From: Tanypteryx hageni
Taxonomy: Eukaryota; Arthropoda; Insecta; Odonata; Petaluridae
DNA length: 64,000 bases
Reading direction: 5' to 3'
Assembly (NCBI GenBank): GCA_028673005.1
Contig: CM054117.1
Span: forward strand, 29,856,561 to 29,920,560
The position numbers and the translations under genes are program-made. Numbering within the stretch: position 1 is the first letter of the stretch; each line of letters starts with the position of its first letter. The notes beneath the pieces were generated by a model. It saw only the letters and a list, made by a program, of their open reading frames with translations, had not been told where the DNA came from and did not search any database. This document shows positions 44,213 to 56,486 of the stretch, one piece after another.

Positions 44213-46875
44213 GGAGAAAGAGGAACGAAGGAGAGGGGAAATAAAAATAATAAACGAGTAGATGGCTGGAAAGAGAGTAAATAGAGACAAATGGCATGTC
44301 GAAATAAAGGGGGAGGGAGAGCCGGAGAGAGAAAGTTCAGGAAGTTGGAAAATAAGAGGAAAAGAGAGACGTCGACAGAAGAGATTGAGAGTCTGTCATC
44401 GAGATTTCGTGTTCTAATAGGAATCAATGGAAAAGATCGCTGCGCGGGGAAGAGAAGGTAGATGTGAGAGAAGGAGTGAGAGAGGCAACGGAATGGAAGC
44501 GGCTACCGATCTAATTGGCTTAGAGGGCGCAGCGGTCGAAAGTGGTAAGAGACGGTGTTGAAATAAAGTTAGAGCGAATACGCTCTGACTTAACCTCTCT
44601 CCCTCCCTCTCCCTCTCTCTCCCTCCCTCTCCCTCCCTCTCCCTCCCTCTCCCTCCCTCTACCTCCCTCTCCTTCCCCTCTCCTCACCCCCGTTAACCAA
44701 CCTCCACGTCTTCCTTCCCAACGCACCCGTTCTGCTCCATCCAACAACCCCCATCCGAATCAAAGATCGCTACTCAACACAGTCTTCCCAAACAACGCCA
44801 TTCTAGATGAGATAGACGGATCTAGTTCAAGTCGTAGATTCAAAAGAGAAATTGAAAAGAGCATTGGAGGCAAACAGGGTGATTGAAAAACAAAGAAAAA
44901 CGACCGGATGCGTCCAATTTTCTCTCCGCCATGTCGCGACGTGCGATAAACATATGCGAAACGAATCGACGCCAATGACGGCAGAAAAGGGAGTATACGA
45001 AGAAAGAAAAAATTACTTCTCTTTCGGAACTACAGAATTACGATACAAAGAAAACAGAACGTCTAGACGAAAAATTCAAACACTAAAATTCTGTTCATTT
45101 CAAATGCAAAGAATTTCTTCGAATTTATGCTATATATCAACTTCATGATGGAAAAACTGCTACAGCAAGACAAGCCGCAAAATTGTCAAAAATACCGTAG
45201 CCGTTATGGTGATTTAATTTCTTTTCTTTCCTAATTACGGTAGCTCAATTAAAACCGTCCTATTTTATAAGGATTGCTCAGTATTATCGACATTTTTTTA
45301 AATATACATACCTACCTCCTTAACTTCTTTTCCTTTATTCTTAATAAAAATTCTCGCTACAAATGAATCCGTGACATTTTATTTTATTTAAATTCATCTC
45401 CCTTATCGCTAATAAAGGTTTTGAGGGAAATATAACCGAAAGTAATTTATCCGCAAGTCCGATTTTATCGAAGCGAAGGTCAATTAACGGTCCCGCTGTC
45501 AACTATGTCTTTCCTATATGAGGATGACTTGTCTTTCTCCTCGAATAAACCCCTTTATTGTATCCTTCAAGTATTATACTCCGCCATGTCATATTAAAGG
45601 TCTTCTCAGCTTCCTCGGAAACGTCTGTCATCCAATTAATTTGCACTTATTCCGCAAAGCACGAAATAAAACTCGAAAGAATTTTATAACTGCTATCTCT
45701 TGTATAAAGGATTTATTTTTCAACTGGTATTTTTGTCCTTTATTGGCGTTGATGGGAGCTTCAGTTATGATAAAATTCATGTAGGCATGTCCGCGCTTAA
45801 AATAATTGATCGTTGTTAGCATAGACATTAAGTAAAAAATAGCCTGATTGAAATGTTTTGTCTCTTAGAGCAAGGCAAGCCTGAGAAAACGACTGCTTTG
45901 CCCCAAGTACATAAAATTTCTTATTTTATCCAGGAAAGGAAACTAGCTCGATTTTTCTGGAAAACACCTTCGTCATAATCGATAAATTCGCTCAGAAAGC
46001 CTTCAGAGACACGCGTCTCATTAAATTAACTGGTATTTTAAAATTCGATGTCTTTCTTTAGGAAGCAACAAACCTACGTAGCAGAGGATCAAAAGTCTAG
46101 CCTTTTCAGAAGCACAAACTATTAGCTGCAGATATGCCCCTAGGAGGAATTCGACATGCCTGTGTGAGAAAATAGAACTAGAATGTGGAAAATAAAACGA
46201 TATACCAAAAATCAAGCCCCGAATGGGCCTTAGACCTTAAAGCAACATTTGAAACAAAGGATACGTATGGTGCCACATTGAACGTCATCCGTTACTAACA
46301 AATAGGGGAGCTAATGACCACAGATCTCTGAATATTTCTCAGTGAAAACTATTCTCTTACTTGGTTATTTAATGTTGTAAATAATATTTTGTAACATGTA
46401 GTTTTAATTGAATTAATCTACAATACGGGTTGAGTAATATTTCATAATTGTCCGAAAATAGTAAATTTTACGAAGATGAGTTTCATGAATCCAACACAAA
46501 AACTAACAAAAGTTATACATTTTGACATATTTTCAAGTAGTTCGCACTTTATTGACTATTTTGGGTTAAAAATTGTATGATACACAACGTGTGCTACTAA
46601 AATCAACAGGGCACATTCTGATTATATTTTAAACAGTATTAGAACTTTCTTTTCTCCTCGGCGCATTCTATCTAATTGTAATATCTTAAATTTAATTAAA
46701 ACTCACGAGTCATCCAGATTACTTATGCATTGTAGAAGGATCAACGATCGTTTATCCCCACCATCGAACTATACTTAACAATCTATACTCTGTGAAAAAC
46801 ATGAAGAAGTTCGTTAATTAATATACAAATTAGGTGAGAGAAAACAATCGCACCTAGTGTACTCTCACACTGCTC
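44213..46875. other. Spacer with a GA patch and a CT patch
   Basis: Purine-rich to about 44400; a CT microsatellite-like patch of ctccctctcc units at about 44595-44690; then mixed to AT-rich. Frames of 98-114 codons near 44542-45148 show no domain and no consistent splice signals. No gene called. Confidence 0.45.
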
Positions 46876-46883
46876 CTCTAAAT

Positions 46884-47176
46884 CAGGGGTTTTCTGCACG
46901 GCGGGCCGCATTCGGAATTGTGAATGCTTTGGAGGGCCACATTGAAAGTCAATAAATCCTCGGCGAGGCGGATGAAGTTATCTAGAGTTTTTGTGGTCTC
47001 ATATAAGCGTAAATAAAATCTTCAGAATTTACTAGGGTTAAAAGTTCACCAGATAAAGTTCTGCGACCATCATTTTGCTGAAAAAAATATGAAATAGCCC
47101 AGGTGAAATTTTTCCTATCATTTTTCTTTGCGGGCCGGCCGCATGTGGCTCGCAGGCTGTAGGTTACTGACCCCTG
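46884..47176. mobile_element. hAT-type miniature element, inverted relative of 3813-4153
   Basis: The right end, read on the other strand, CAGGGGTCAGTAACCTACAG, matches the left end of the 3813 element. The left end CAGGGGTTTTCTGC and the following ggcgggccgc and gtgaatgcttt match that element's other end, so the copies are in opposite orientation. Flanks ctctaaat (46876-46883) and ctcttaat (47177-47184) are an 8-bp duplication with one mismatch. Non-coding, 293 bp. Confidence 0.85.
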
Positions 47177-47184
47177 CTCTTAAT

Positions 47185-48280
47185 AATTTAAATTTTCTTC
47201 CTCTTCATTTCCTGTTTATTTAAGTTGTTAGAATGCACTAGAATACCGACAAGAAACTCATAAAAATGTAAATGTAAAATTTTGGCTCATATTTAGGGTT
47301 TTTATTTTCAATAATACTTAATTTTATTTATCAGTATTTAGGAACTACAGTTAGGTACATAAATGGCTATGTCGAGTCCTTTTATGTAGCAAAAACGCTA
47401 ACTCTACATTCACAATGAATGGTTAAACCCGCAGCAATTCTTATAGATTGCCAAATAGTATCTTACAATTAGAAGTTATACAGAATATAATTATCGAAAT
47501 AGATAATAGTTTCACTGAAATTTTTGGCAGTATTAAAAAGAATATCTATCTCTATTATACCGAAAGTGAAAACTGGAAAAAATGTCTTCGTAAATCCAGA
47601 ATCTATTCCCTACTGATCATTGCCTAATATTCATTTACAACTTGTGCTTAATGTGGTTTATATGTTTTGCGAATATAAATTTCGAGTAGAAAAAGCATCA
47701 AAAACTAATTCATGTAGATGATTTATTTTTAAAGCGCACGGTATGAACCCACCGCACTTATGGCTATTCTTAAGTGCGGAAACGACAAAATTTTAACTGT
47801 AAAGTAGCGTCTATAGAAAGTATAACGGCTTAAAATCTTCCGAAATTCCTTGATATAGAATTATTGAGCTTGTCTTGTAGTTGGAATCTAATGTTTATTT
47901 TCTCAAGATTTTCATAACTTACTGGAGAGACCCGCGACTACTTGAAGAATTTCTTCATTTTTGAGCAAAAGATAAGCTACAAATGTGCATGATAAAGTCA
48001 ACTAGAGATGAATTAAAATATTCCCTATTGTTAATAATAAAATTTTATGTAGCTCCCATGTTATGTGTGTGTGCGTGTGTGTTAAATACATATTTTTTAA
48101 TATACCTCTATTTATCATCGCGAATCCTTAAAGAAAATGTATATTTTTATGCGAAAGAATAATGTTATGAAACCAAATCTGTTGTCGTCGTTATTAAAAA
48201 TATACCTTGGCGTTTCTTAATGTAACAACGAAAAATAGTATGCAATGAAACGCATAAGACAAGGAAAGGAATTTCCAGTA
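47185..48280. other. AT-rich spacer, nothing recognised
   Basis: AT-rich with a GT patch near 48063-48082. No supported feature. Confidence 0.4.
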
Positions 48281-48288
48281 ACCGCCAG

Positions 48289-48762
48289 TAGCATAAGACG
48301 GAAAATAACATTCCAAACGACTCCGTCCAAATTATAAACAAAGCTTATAAAGATCTCGGCCGAGTAAAAGATGACATCGACGGAAAAGAAGCATTAAGGC
48401 CAAAGCTGAAGACGACGTCATTCAAGTCGGGACGTTTATCCATATTTACAAAGAAGTCAAGCATGGCGCTGAAAGCTGGACCGGACGTGATAAACATCGC
48501 CGCGAAACGAAAGACAAAGGAGACTTCTAAGAAAAAACAAAGAGGACAAAGGACATATGTCAGCTCAGAAGAAACGATAAAAGAAAAAACTAGCGGAAAA
48601 GATTTTCCCGAGAGAGAGAGAAAACCAAAGCGATTATTGGAGACAAAGATCTCAGAGGAAATGGAAAAGGAAACGGAAGCGAATATTTTGGAAAGGGAAG
48701 AGGACCGCCATTGGCTCGTTGGGGCGGAAGCAAAGGGAGATGTCTGCGATTTGACGGGGTGA
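48289..48762 (+). other. Open stretch on both strands, coding status doubtful
   Basis: The plus strand is open for about 158 codons (from after a stop at 48287 to 48762). It reads a lysine/glutamate-rich, low-hydrophobicity sequence with short phrases such as KDLGRVKDDIDGKE and AGPDVINIAAKRK. The first ATG in it is at 48463. The minus strand is open for 184 codons across the same bases (48345-48899) and gives a Phe/Ser-rich sequence, as expected from the complement of purine-rich DNA. No domain is recognisable on either strand. The composition bias could explain both. If real, the plus strand is the more plausible. Confidence 0.15.
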
Positions 48763-48899
48763 TTCGGCGCAGCGACAGCCGAATGGAATACGAAGGCGAA
48801 TAAATGAAAATCAGGACGGAAATTAAAAAAAGAGAAGACTTCAACATTTTCCGTTTCATCCAAATTTTCGAGGCATCTTTCGAACTTATCTTTAAACAA

Positions 48900-50277
48900 G
48901 AGTGAATGGCACTTAAAACAAAAACAAGCAGCATTTGTCCACCTATTTTATTATAACAAAACGATTGATAAATTTTTCCCTTATACCGACGAGAAAGTAC
49001 AAATAGCCTTAGCGTCTGCATTAAGACTGGGCCCACTGGTAGGCTCGTTTCATTTGACGCCAGAAACTCGAGCTCATTTCCAACACTTGGTACTTCAAAG
49101 AGCAGGTTGCCTAGACACAATAAAGCCTCTATTCTTCATGTTGGTGCATGTCATTCGCCTAGAGCATTTTCACCCCTTTGATCCTGACGTAATACGTCAT
49201 GTATTCCAATAGCAGAGCGGAAATTTGATAAAAAAAGACGTAGCAAATGGAACGCAGCTATTGCGAGGAAATGAGAGCGGAATGCGGTCCAGGGCACGAA
49301 ATAAATTTCAACGTTTAATCGTAAACTGTCCGTGAGAGTTAGTGTTAGAGATGTGGCTGCAAAACTCATCGATTTATGCTTTGTTTTAAAACGCAATTTG
49401 AAATGGCTGTTTGAAATTCAGTACAGATATGGGAACGATTTGTTTTTTCCTATCTCATCCGCGTAATTTATAATCCGCACTAATCGAAATTGAGTTCGAT
49501 GGTAATTTATTCCTCTATTTGTGAGGAAATATTGCTAGTGAGGTGAGGTGAGGTGAATGAATAAGAAAGCGTATAATCGTAGTTCATTACAACCAAAGTT
49601 CATTGCAATTCGACTTCAATTTCCAAACGCCGCAATATATATTTCAACCAGAGTACATATAAATTTAATTCGCACATTTTATGAAGACGTCAGATGGATC
49701 GCATTCACGTCCTCGATTATAACATGCTTCACAACAGATCATCTATCCCCAGACATTTTATTCCAGAATAAAAGCTGAAATAAGAAGACTCAGTTTCGCG
49801 AGAGATTTGTCAAAACTTCCCCGCCTAGTCGGTGGGAAAATATTCCTCGCCACCCCTTCCCCATCTCCCCCCACAAAAAAATGGAGAAGCTTTTTCAAGA
49901 GATTAGAATTCGAAATATACAGGTTGACCCAATTCTCTCGCAGCCGAGTCCAACACTCGTAAAAGTTATTCCCCGGGACGTCGGTAGCGACTGCACAAAA
50001 TTAAAATAAAAAGAACCTTTTATTCGCCATTCCGCCGAGAAGAACAACCTCCGTCCGTCCTTTGTGCACACGCGTCGCTCTCTTTCGCCATGATTGGGAG
50101 ACGCTACGCTGCCCACATATAATAACAGCCTCGTGGGAACGGGGAAAAGGAGTCGTTTTTTTATTTCCTCCTCTCCCTTCGACCAAGGGTTATTTTTTCG
50201 CATCATTCCCATATTCCCATGTCCTCTTTCGATCCCTTCAACCGCGTTGGTCCGTTGCCAGCCGTCCAGTTCCCGCC
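48900..50277. other. Spacer, nothing recognised apart from a short GTGAG repeat
   Basis: Mixed sequence with a short (GTGAG)n run at about 49537-49556. No supported gene. Confidence 0.4.

Positions 50278-50279
<2 letters not shown>

Positions 50280-50332
<53 letters not shown>
50280..50332. repeat. (TC)n microsatellite
   Basis: An uninterrupted CT run of about 50 bases, followed by more CT-rich sequence to about 50620. Confidence 0.95.
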
Positions 50333-50620
50333 CTCTTCGTCTCTCTCTCTCTCGCCCCACCCCACATTCACGTTAATTTACTTTTCATTCGTATCCTCCA
50401 CCAAATTCTTCCAGTTTTTTCCATCATGTTTTAGCTTTTCCAAGGGTTCAGCCAGGCAATGGATATTCAATGCAGCTCAACTGAGCACTCGACAGGACTA
50501 CTTCCTTTTCCCAACCACCCCCTCCCCCCAATTCCGGACCATCTCTCCTTCCTTTGCTCGATCCCTTCCCTCCTCGAGTGCTTAGTTTCTACATCCTCTC
50601 CCCCTCTTTCCAACTTCTCG

Positions 50621-51350
50621 TTGTCAGCGAAGCACAGAGCTTACCAAATCTCGAGGCCCAAAAAATATTCCCGAAAATGGATGTCCTAGCGACGAACCTA
50701 TTTAAGCACGCCTCCTTATCTTCCTTCGCTTGATTTCTTTTTAACTCTTTTCTCATCATTCCGTGCCCGGGAAAAAGGAGCGACGAGTTTGATTTTTTTT
50801 AATCAAGCGCAATAAAAGCCTTGAGTGACAAAACAAGGAATGCGTCGCTTAAAGTTCTTCCTTCATATGCACGTGCGGAGATGATCACCCGATTTGAAAT
50901 TATTTTCCATTTTCTACCGAGGTTCAGGTTCTTCTCGCTCTTCCTTTCTCCTCCCTCTCTCTTTCGCAGTCTCCCTGGGAGACGTAACAAATTTTTTCGC
51001 TTGGGAAATGGGTCGAGTAGGTGGAAATTTTCGCAAAGAATAGGAAATGATTACGAAAAAAAAATGGCGCCACGTCATGAAGAGATTTTTCAATTGCGTT
51101 CCAAATGCTAGTGTTCGAAGGAATTTAGGACTTTAGGTCATACGATAAAAAGTGATATCCGTTGAGATCTCGTTTAATATTCGTCTTCTTCTCGCCTTGC
51201 GCCACGAAATTTGAGTTTTTCGTTCGTGGCCTTAATATCTCAAGGCCTCTTGCGGAAACTGAGCATTTGTGTTGGTTTTTAGGATCTTGAAGTTAGAGCC
51301 CCTGAGATGTTTGGATTCAGTTTAATGTCAAGATCACTGATTTTCGGATG
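50621..51350. other. Spacer, nothing recognised
   Basis: Mixed sequence. A 96-codon plus frame (50821-51111) overlaps a minus frame and has no recognised domain. Confidence 0.4.
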
Positions 51351-51358
51351 ACACAATC

Positions 51359-51696
51359 CAGTGGTGGCGAACCTTTTTACATGAAGGGCCATAACGGTGG
51401 TTGCGAGTTATTCGGCGGGCCAAATTGGAAGTTGGCAATTCTTCGGCGGACCGGTTTAGAATTTAAATTGGAAGTTACCTATATTCTGAGGTGACGTGTA
51501 AGCGAAAATCAAGCTTAAATATGGTTTATAAGGTTAAAATTTTAATATTTAAAGTTTTATTAGCATAATTTTTATAAAAATATATGAATTTGTGTGTTAA
51601 ATTTATCGGATTGGTCTTTCATAAGAGCTTCGCGAGCCCGAAAAAAACCCGTTGCGGGCCGCATTCGGCCCGCGGACCGTAGGTTGAGAACCACTG
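51359..51696. mobile_element. hAT-type miniature element
   Basis: The left end CAGTGGTGGCGAACC and the right end, read on the other strand, CAGTGGTTCTCAACC agree at 11 of 15 bases. Flanks acacaatc (51351-51358) and atacaatc (51697-51704) are an 8-bp duplication with one mismatch. Near the ends are ggcgggcc and gcgggccgcattcggcccgc blocks like those of the 3813 and 46884 elements, which suggests a related family. Non-coding, 338 bp. Confidence 0.82.
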
Positions 51697-51704
51697 ATAC
51701 AATC

Positions 51705-52375
51705 GATAAAAATGCCTGCTATAATTTTTATGAATGACACATGATTCTGTAGGTAATACTCGTACTTTTATGAAAGTCGATTTAAAAAAATTTTAAGACA
51801 ATGATAAACTACGTAGAGTGTATATTTATGTACAAATACACAAAGGTATAAACAGACATACAAAGGCATAAACACAGATACAGACAGAAGATAACTACGT
51901 AACTTAATAAGCTGTTACCTTGAACCTCACGAGATGATAGAAAAAGTCCGAGCTGTCGAATTTCCGAATTATGCCACTTCATTTAAACAAATTTTAATAT
52001 CCTTTTTGAATCATCAAAGAATGCGACTCGTAGGAGACGTATAAGATCCATTTTTCGAGATGGACTTTTTATAACGAGCAAGTAGATATATAAATTACAA
52101 TCGTAACTATATTAAAACAATTTCGCTCGAGGTAATCCGTCTCCTGCACGGAAATTCAAAAAAACCCGGCAATAAAGTTTTTACCTAATTGTGAGTCGCA
52201 AGCTTTTAGAGAAGGCCTTTTTATTTCAAGCGCGAGCATTCCTCGATTTGTGTGTTTTTCCGGGATCTAGAGCTCTCCAGTCCCCAGATTTAAAAAAACG
52301 GTATCTTCATTATTTCCTTCTGCTCATTTAGGTAAGATAATTTTCGCGGCAGCGAACTCGCAAAACTCCTTCTTC
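51705..52375. other. Spacer with a short imperfect tandem repeat
   Basis: At about 51838-51885 the phrase acacaaaggtataaacagac recurs imperfectly as acatacaaaggcataaacac. The rest is AT-rich with no gene. Confidence 0.45.
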
Positions 52376-52769
52376 GCAGTTAAAAGTCCTCTTTCTCTCC
52401 TTCCTCTCACCTACCGTAATCCTCGGGCATTCATTTCTCCTTCCTAACAACGCTCCAAAAATCCTTTCCTCCCTCCTCTCACTTTCTCCCTCCAACTACC
52501 GCCTTTGTTCTCTTCATATCCTCCGGATTACCGCACGTATCCCTTTCTCCAAACTATTTCTCTCTCTCTTTAGCGCGCGAGTACAAACCCTTTTCTTCGT
52601 GCAACCTTTTGTGTCCTTCGTCAGCGAAACTCTTCTCATTTCCACTCGGCAGAAAATTACTCATTCCACTTATGAGAAAATTATTCGTTTCGCCGCCGTT
52701 ATGTTTAGGGCTTTATTAAAGGGATTTTCCGGAATCGCTCTAGTTCTGCGGAGACGAGGAGAGTTTCAT

Positions 52770-53530
52770 CGCTGTCCTCTGAGAGGCAGAGAGAAGAGGG
52801 AGAACAAGAGGGAGAGAATTGAAGAGGGAGAGAGGTGAAGAGGGAGAATGGTGAAGAGGGAGAAAGAGAGAGATAAGAGAAGGGGAGAGAGAGGGAGGTA
52901 TGAATAGAGGGAGAGCGAAAAGGGAGAGAGGCGAAGAGAAGAAGAGGGAAAAAAAGAGGAAGACGGGGAGAGAGAGTAAGAGAATAGGAGAGAGGGGAAG
53001 AGGGAGGGAGAAAGAGAATAGGAAAGAGAGGGAGAGAGAAAGAATAGGAGGAAGAGGGAGAGAAAGAGAATAGGAGAGAGAGGAAGAGGGAGAGAGAAAG
53101 AGAATAGGAGAGAGAGGAAGATAGGTAGGTATATAAATAGAGAGAGGAAGTGAGAAAGAGCGAGAGACAGATGGGGCGAGGGAGAGGGAGGAAGAAAGGG
53201 AGAGAGAGGAAGAAAGGGTGAGAAAGGAAGAAAGGGAAAGGGAGAAAGAGGAGGAAATGCGAAGAGAGAGGCAGAGCAGTGTGTGGATAGTGAGAGGGAG
53301 AGAGAATGCGAGAGAGGATGTGAGGCGCATGGAAGATTGAAAGATAGAGAGAGTGGGAGATAGAGAAGAGTGGGAGATAGAAAGGAGAAAGAGAGAGGAA
53401 GAGATAAGAGAGGATTTGGAGCGACGACAGTCTGTGTGCGGAGACGTCCCTTCCCTTCCCATTCCCAGGAGAGAAAGTGACGAGGTAGAGAAGGAGAGAG
53501 AGGTGGATAGAAGGAGTTAGGGAAAGACAG
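52770..53530 (+). repeat. Purine-rich tract
   Basis: The plus strand is almost only G and A (gagagaggaagaggg-type words, with an imperfect unit of about 15-20 bases around agagaataggagagagagg near 53055-53125). The complement therefore yields three overlapping minus-strand frames of 240-280 codons, rich in Ser, Leu, Phe and Pro. They are artefacts. A CT-rich stretch of opposite polarity lies just upstream at 52385-52570. Confidence 0.85.
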
Positions 53531-56383
53531 GAGGAGGAGCCGCACACATCCGCTTGCGTAATTGCAGTCGCAAAAGACTTCCGACCGTCTTACGCCGGTT
53601 AAACCGAGGAGAGGAAAAAACCACGCGAGAGGGAAAAAAATAATCTCGGAAGCATTTATTTAACATGGAAGTGAATTTGCCAAGTATGTTGGGATGTGAC
53701 GTGGGGAGAGAAATGGGACGACTCCGGTTTCGCCGGTAATTTCCCTCGGCAACGGCAGGTGTATCGATGCTCCCGCGGTGGTTTAAGTGACGGGTTGGAA
53801 GAGACGCGAGAAGGTTCTCCCTGTGTCGAATCCTTGAAAGATAATTGGGATTCGGGTCGTCTCTTCATCTTGGAGGAACGTTTGGCGCACATGTCACCCG
53901 GAGGTTTCGCCGCGACGAGTATTTTTCTCTAAGAGGTCATGTTAGTAAAACAAGGTTTAGCCAAAATAACTTGTGTATTTCGCGTTTAAATTCAAATAAA
54001 ACGATTACGGAGAATTTACTTCTGCATATTCGTCGCAGCAACGAATATCGGTAGCGCAAAATTCCTTTCAATGACTCAATAGAAATCGATTTTAAACGAA
54101 TTATAATTATGAACACGCCGATAATTCAACAAATTAAAATTCGTTTCAAAGAGATTAAATAGAGAATTATCAAGTTCGTCTTATAGCTGAAAACTTTTAC
54201 GAAGAAGCACTTAAATATAAAAAAATTGAAACAATACTTATTTCAGGCATTTCTAATAGCATAACCCTTGTTGTGGCTATTGGAGATATCTCAGATAAAT
54301 ACTTATTTCAATTTTAAAAAAATATATAAGTGCTTATTCTTGGACGTTTCAAATAGGATTAACTTTTTACGGCAAGCCTCAACAACGAAATTGTGAACGT
54401 ATAAACGTTAATGAAGTCACAATGACTTCAATTCATGGTTAAAGGACGAGTCAACGCTTCGCGAACAATAACGCTAATCGACGTAAAAGCCGGAATTAGA
54501 GGCAGTATATTGCTTAATTCCGCGCCGAATTCAATTTATTTCCTCGCAAAAATGAATCCCGTTGTAAACAAAAGGTAGTAATGTTGTTAGTAAGGATGAC
54601 CCGCTTTCCGCCGCGTTTAACTCTCATTAAAAACAAAACCGAACTCCCATCGCTTTGTCGCTTCCCTCTTGGACTTAAACACGCTAATGAGATCGTTCGA
54701 GGTCGAACAAACAGCGAATTTAAATCCGAATTCGCCTGGTCTTTATGTTACTAGGGAACGTTTTTCTAAAAAATACTCTCTGCGGCGTCCTTCTCCACCG
54801 AATGCCGTATGATCTACGACGAAATGGAAAACAAAACAATGGGTGCGCTATTCCACCTCCCACTGTCCCCTTCCAAACCTTCGAATCCACCGGCACTGCC
54901 TCATCCGAGAAGGAGAACGCTCAATACCTTTTTACGCCAGCTGGATTATTCTTCGGCTCGATGTCACGCCACCATTTTCACATAAAAGGTTGGATCTCGC
55001 TTGTAAAAGTAATGACGGCTAAAAACGTGCGTCCTAATTCTCGGCTCGGTAGAAGGCGGAGTTTCGAAAATATTGCTCCTCGTTTTCTTTTTTGTTTTTC
55101 AATCCTTTCCCACCGGCGCATTTTTCCAATATTTCTCTTTTGCACGCGGGACTGCACGGGAGACGGGAGGGCGGTGCTGCTGCATCGGGAGGTGGGAAAT
55201 ATACTCTCGCGTGCATAATGATACGCTCATTTGTTTTTTATCGCGGCCGGGACCCGGGAGACTGAAGACTCGCGGACGGAACGGCAAATGCGCCCCGCGG
55301 AATGCGGATCTCTCGCGGTTAATTAATTTCCTCTCAAACACACACACACGTACACAATGACTCGTAATTTATTCGTGTTAAAAGGCCCTCCTCTCCTCCT
55401 TTTTCGTCCCATCTCTGTAAGCCCTATTGTCGTTCGTGGCCTATTTATGTTAATTACGGAGGGAAGAAAGCTGAACGTGCCAGTTTAAATCCGATTTTGG
55501 CGGGGCTGGTATATTTCTTGAGACGTTCAGATGATGCATTCTGTGCATTACTCAGCCACGGATGCACGTTCAAACCTATATTTCAAGACAGTAGTGGGAT
55601 TCTTACCGCGCGATATTTGGACAAACATTTTGGCGGTTTTGGAGGCGTCCCATTGTTTGTCCTACTTAGTACTGCTTCTGCGTTTCATGTGTGCGGGTTG
55701 TGGGAGTGAAAACAAAAACGCCAGTTTTCGTATGGCATTGCAATTAATTTAAATGTCCGTTCTACGAACGGTGAATGTAAATGAACGAAAAAGAAACGCC
55801 GGAAAAAACAATTTAAAAATAGTAATTTCCAATACATAATTTTTTAACCTTTCAAAACGAAAAAGTATATAAGAATAATGAGCATAGCCAACTAAAGGCA
55901 TTTTAAAAAATTATACTTGAAGAACGATTTAGATAATCATGTATCAAAAATGTATCTTTAAATTATACTTTCGGCGATCTGATATTTGTTTGCTTTCGCA
56001 AAAAAGTAGATTTTATCGATTACCATTTTCGATATTCTGAATTGCAATTTGCCGTTTGAAAAAAATGCCAGAGGCAATATAAGTCAATTTTTTTGTCAGA
56101 TGTTCTCTAGAACCAATGAGTTGGTTAGTTGATGAATTCGAATTGTGAATAAAAACAGGAAAAATCGCTCTTTCTTGTGGCGGGAGGAAGAGAGACAACA
56201 TTTTCTTTAAAAGAATTTATCTATTCTTTGTGCTCTGAGAAAATTTTCAGGCTATATTTACTTCCAATAATTAGTAATTAATGAGCATTTTTGTTCAAGT
56301 TTTGTCAAGTAATTCGCTTTATTGAATCGAAATGGAAGCTCCTAATTACGGGCAGTGATGTACGCAATCATTTGTAGGGACCA
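53531..56383. other. Spacer without a supported gene
   Basis: GC-moderate, CpG-containing DNA (53560-53930 and 54560-55330) alternating with AT-rich DNA. A 157-codon frame (54745-55218) has no domain I recognise and no supported exon boundary. Such sequence could be intronic or regulatory, but nothing shows this. Confidence 0.35.
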
Positions 56384-56436
56384 AATCCGACAACTGTGAG
56401 ATAAGCAGTGGTTGCTTATCTCACAGTTGTCGGATT
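56384..56436. repeat. Perfect 24-bp-arm hairpin
   Basis: The arm at 56384-56407 (from aatccgacaactg to gataagca) is followed by the 5-base spacer gtggt and its exact 24-base complement at 56413-56436. No mismatch is present; the pairing stops at the next base on each side. Confidence 0.95.
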
Positions 56437-56461
56437 GTCCATTGCATTTTTCATTGTTAAA

Positions 56462-56486
56462 GACCGAAAAATATACTTTTTCGGTC
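56462..56486. repeat. Perfect 10-bp-arm hairpin, adjacent
   Basis: gaccgaaaaa at 56462-56471, the 5-base loop tatac, then the exact complement tttttcggtc at 56477-56486. It lies only 25 bases after the larger hairpin. Confidence 0.9.

Noticed and set aside
52705..53547. Three overlapping minus-strand frames of 240-280 codons
   Set aside because: They are the complement of a GA-rich tract. Ser/Leu/Phe/Pro-rich peptides in all three frames reflect composition, not coding.
53648..53737. Short frame starting MEVNLPSM near 53665
   Set aside because: The possible donor after it (GGTAATTT) is weak, and no family or second exon is evident.
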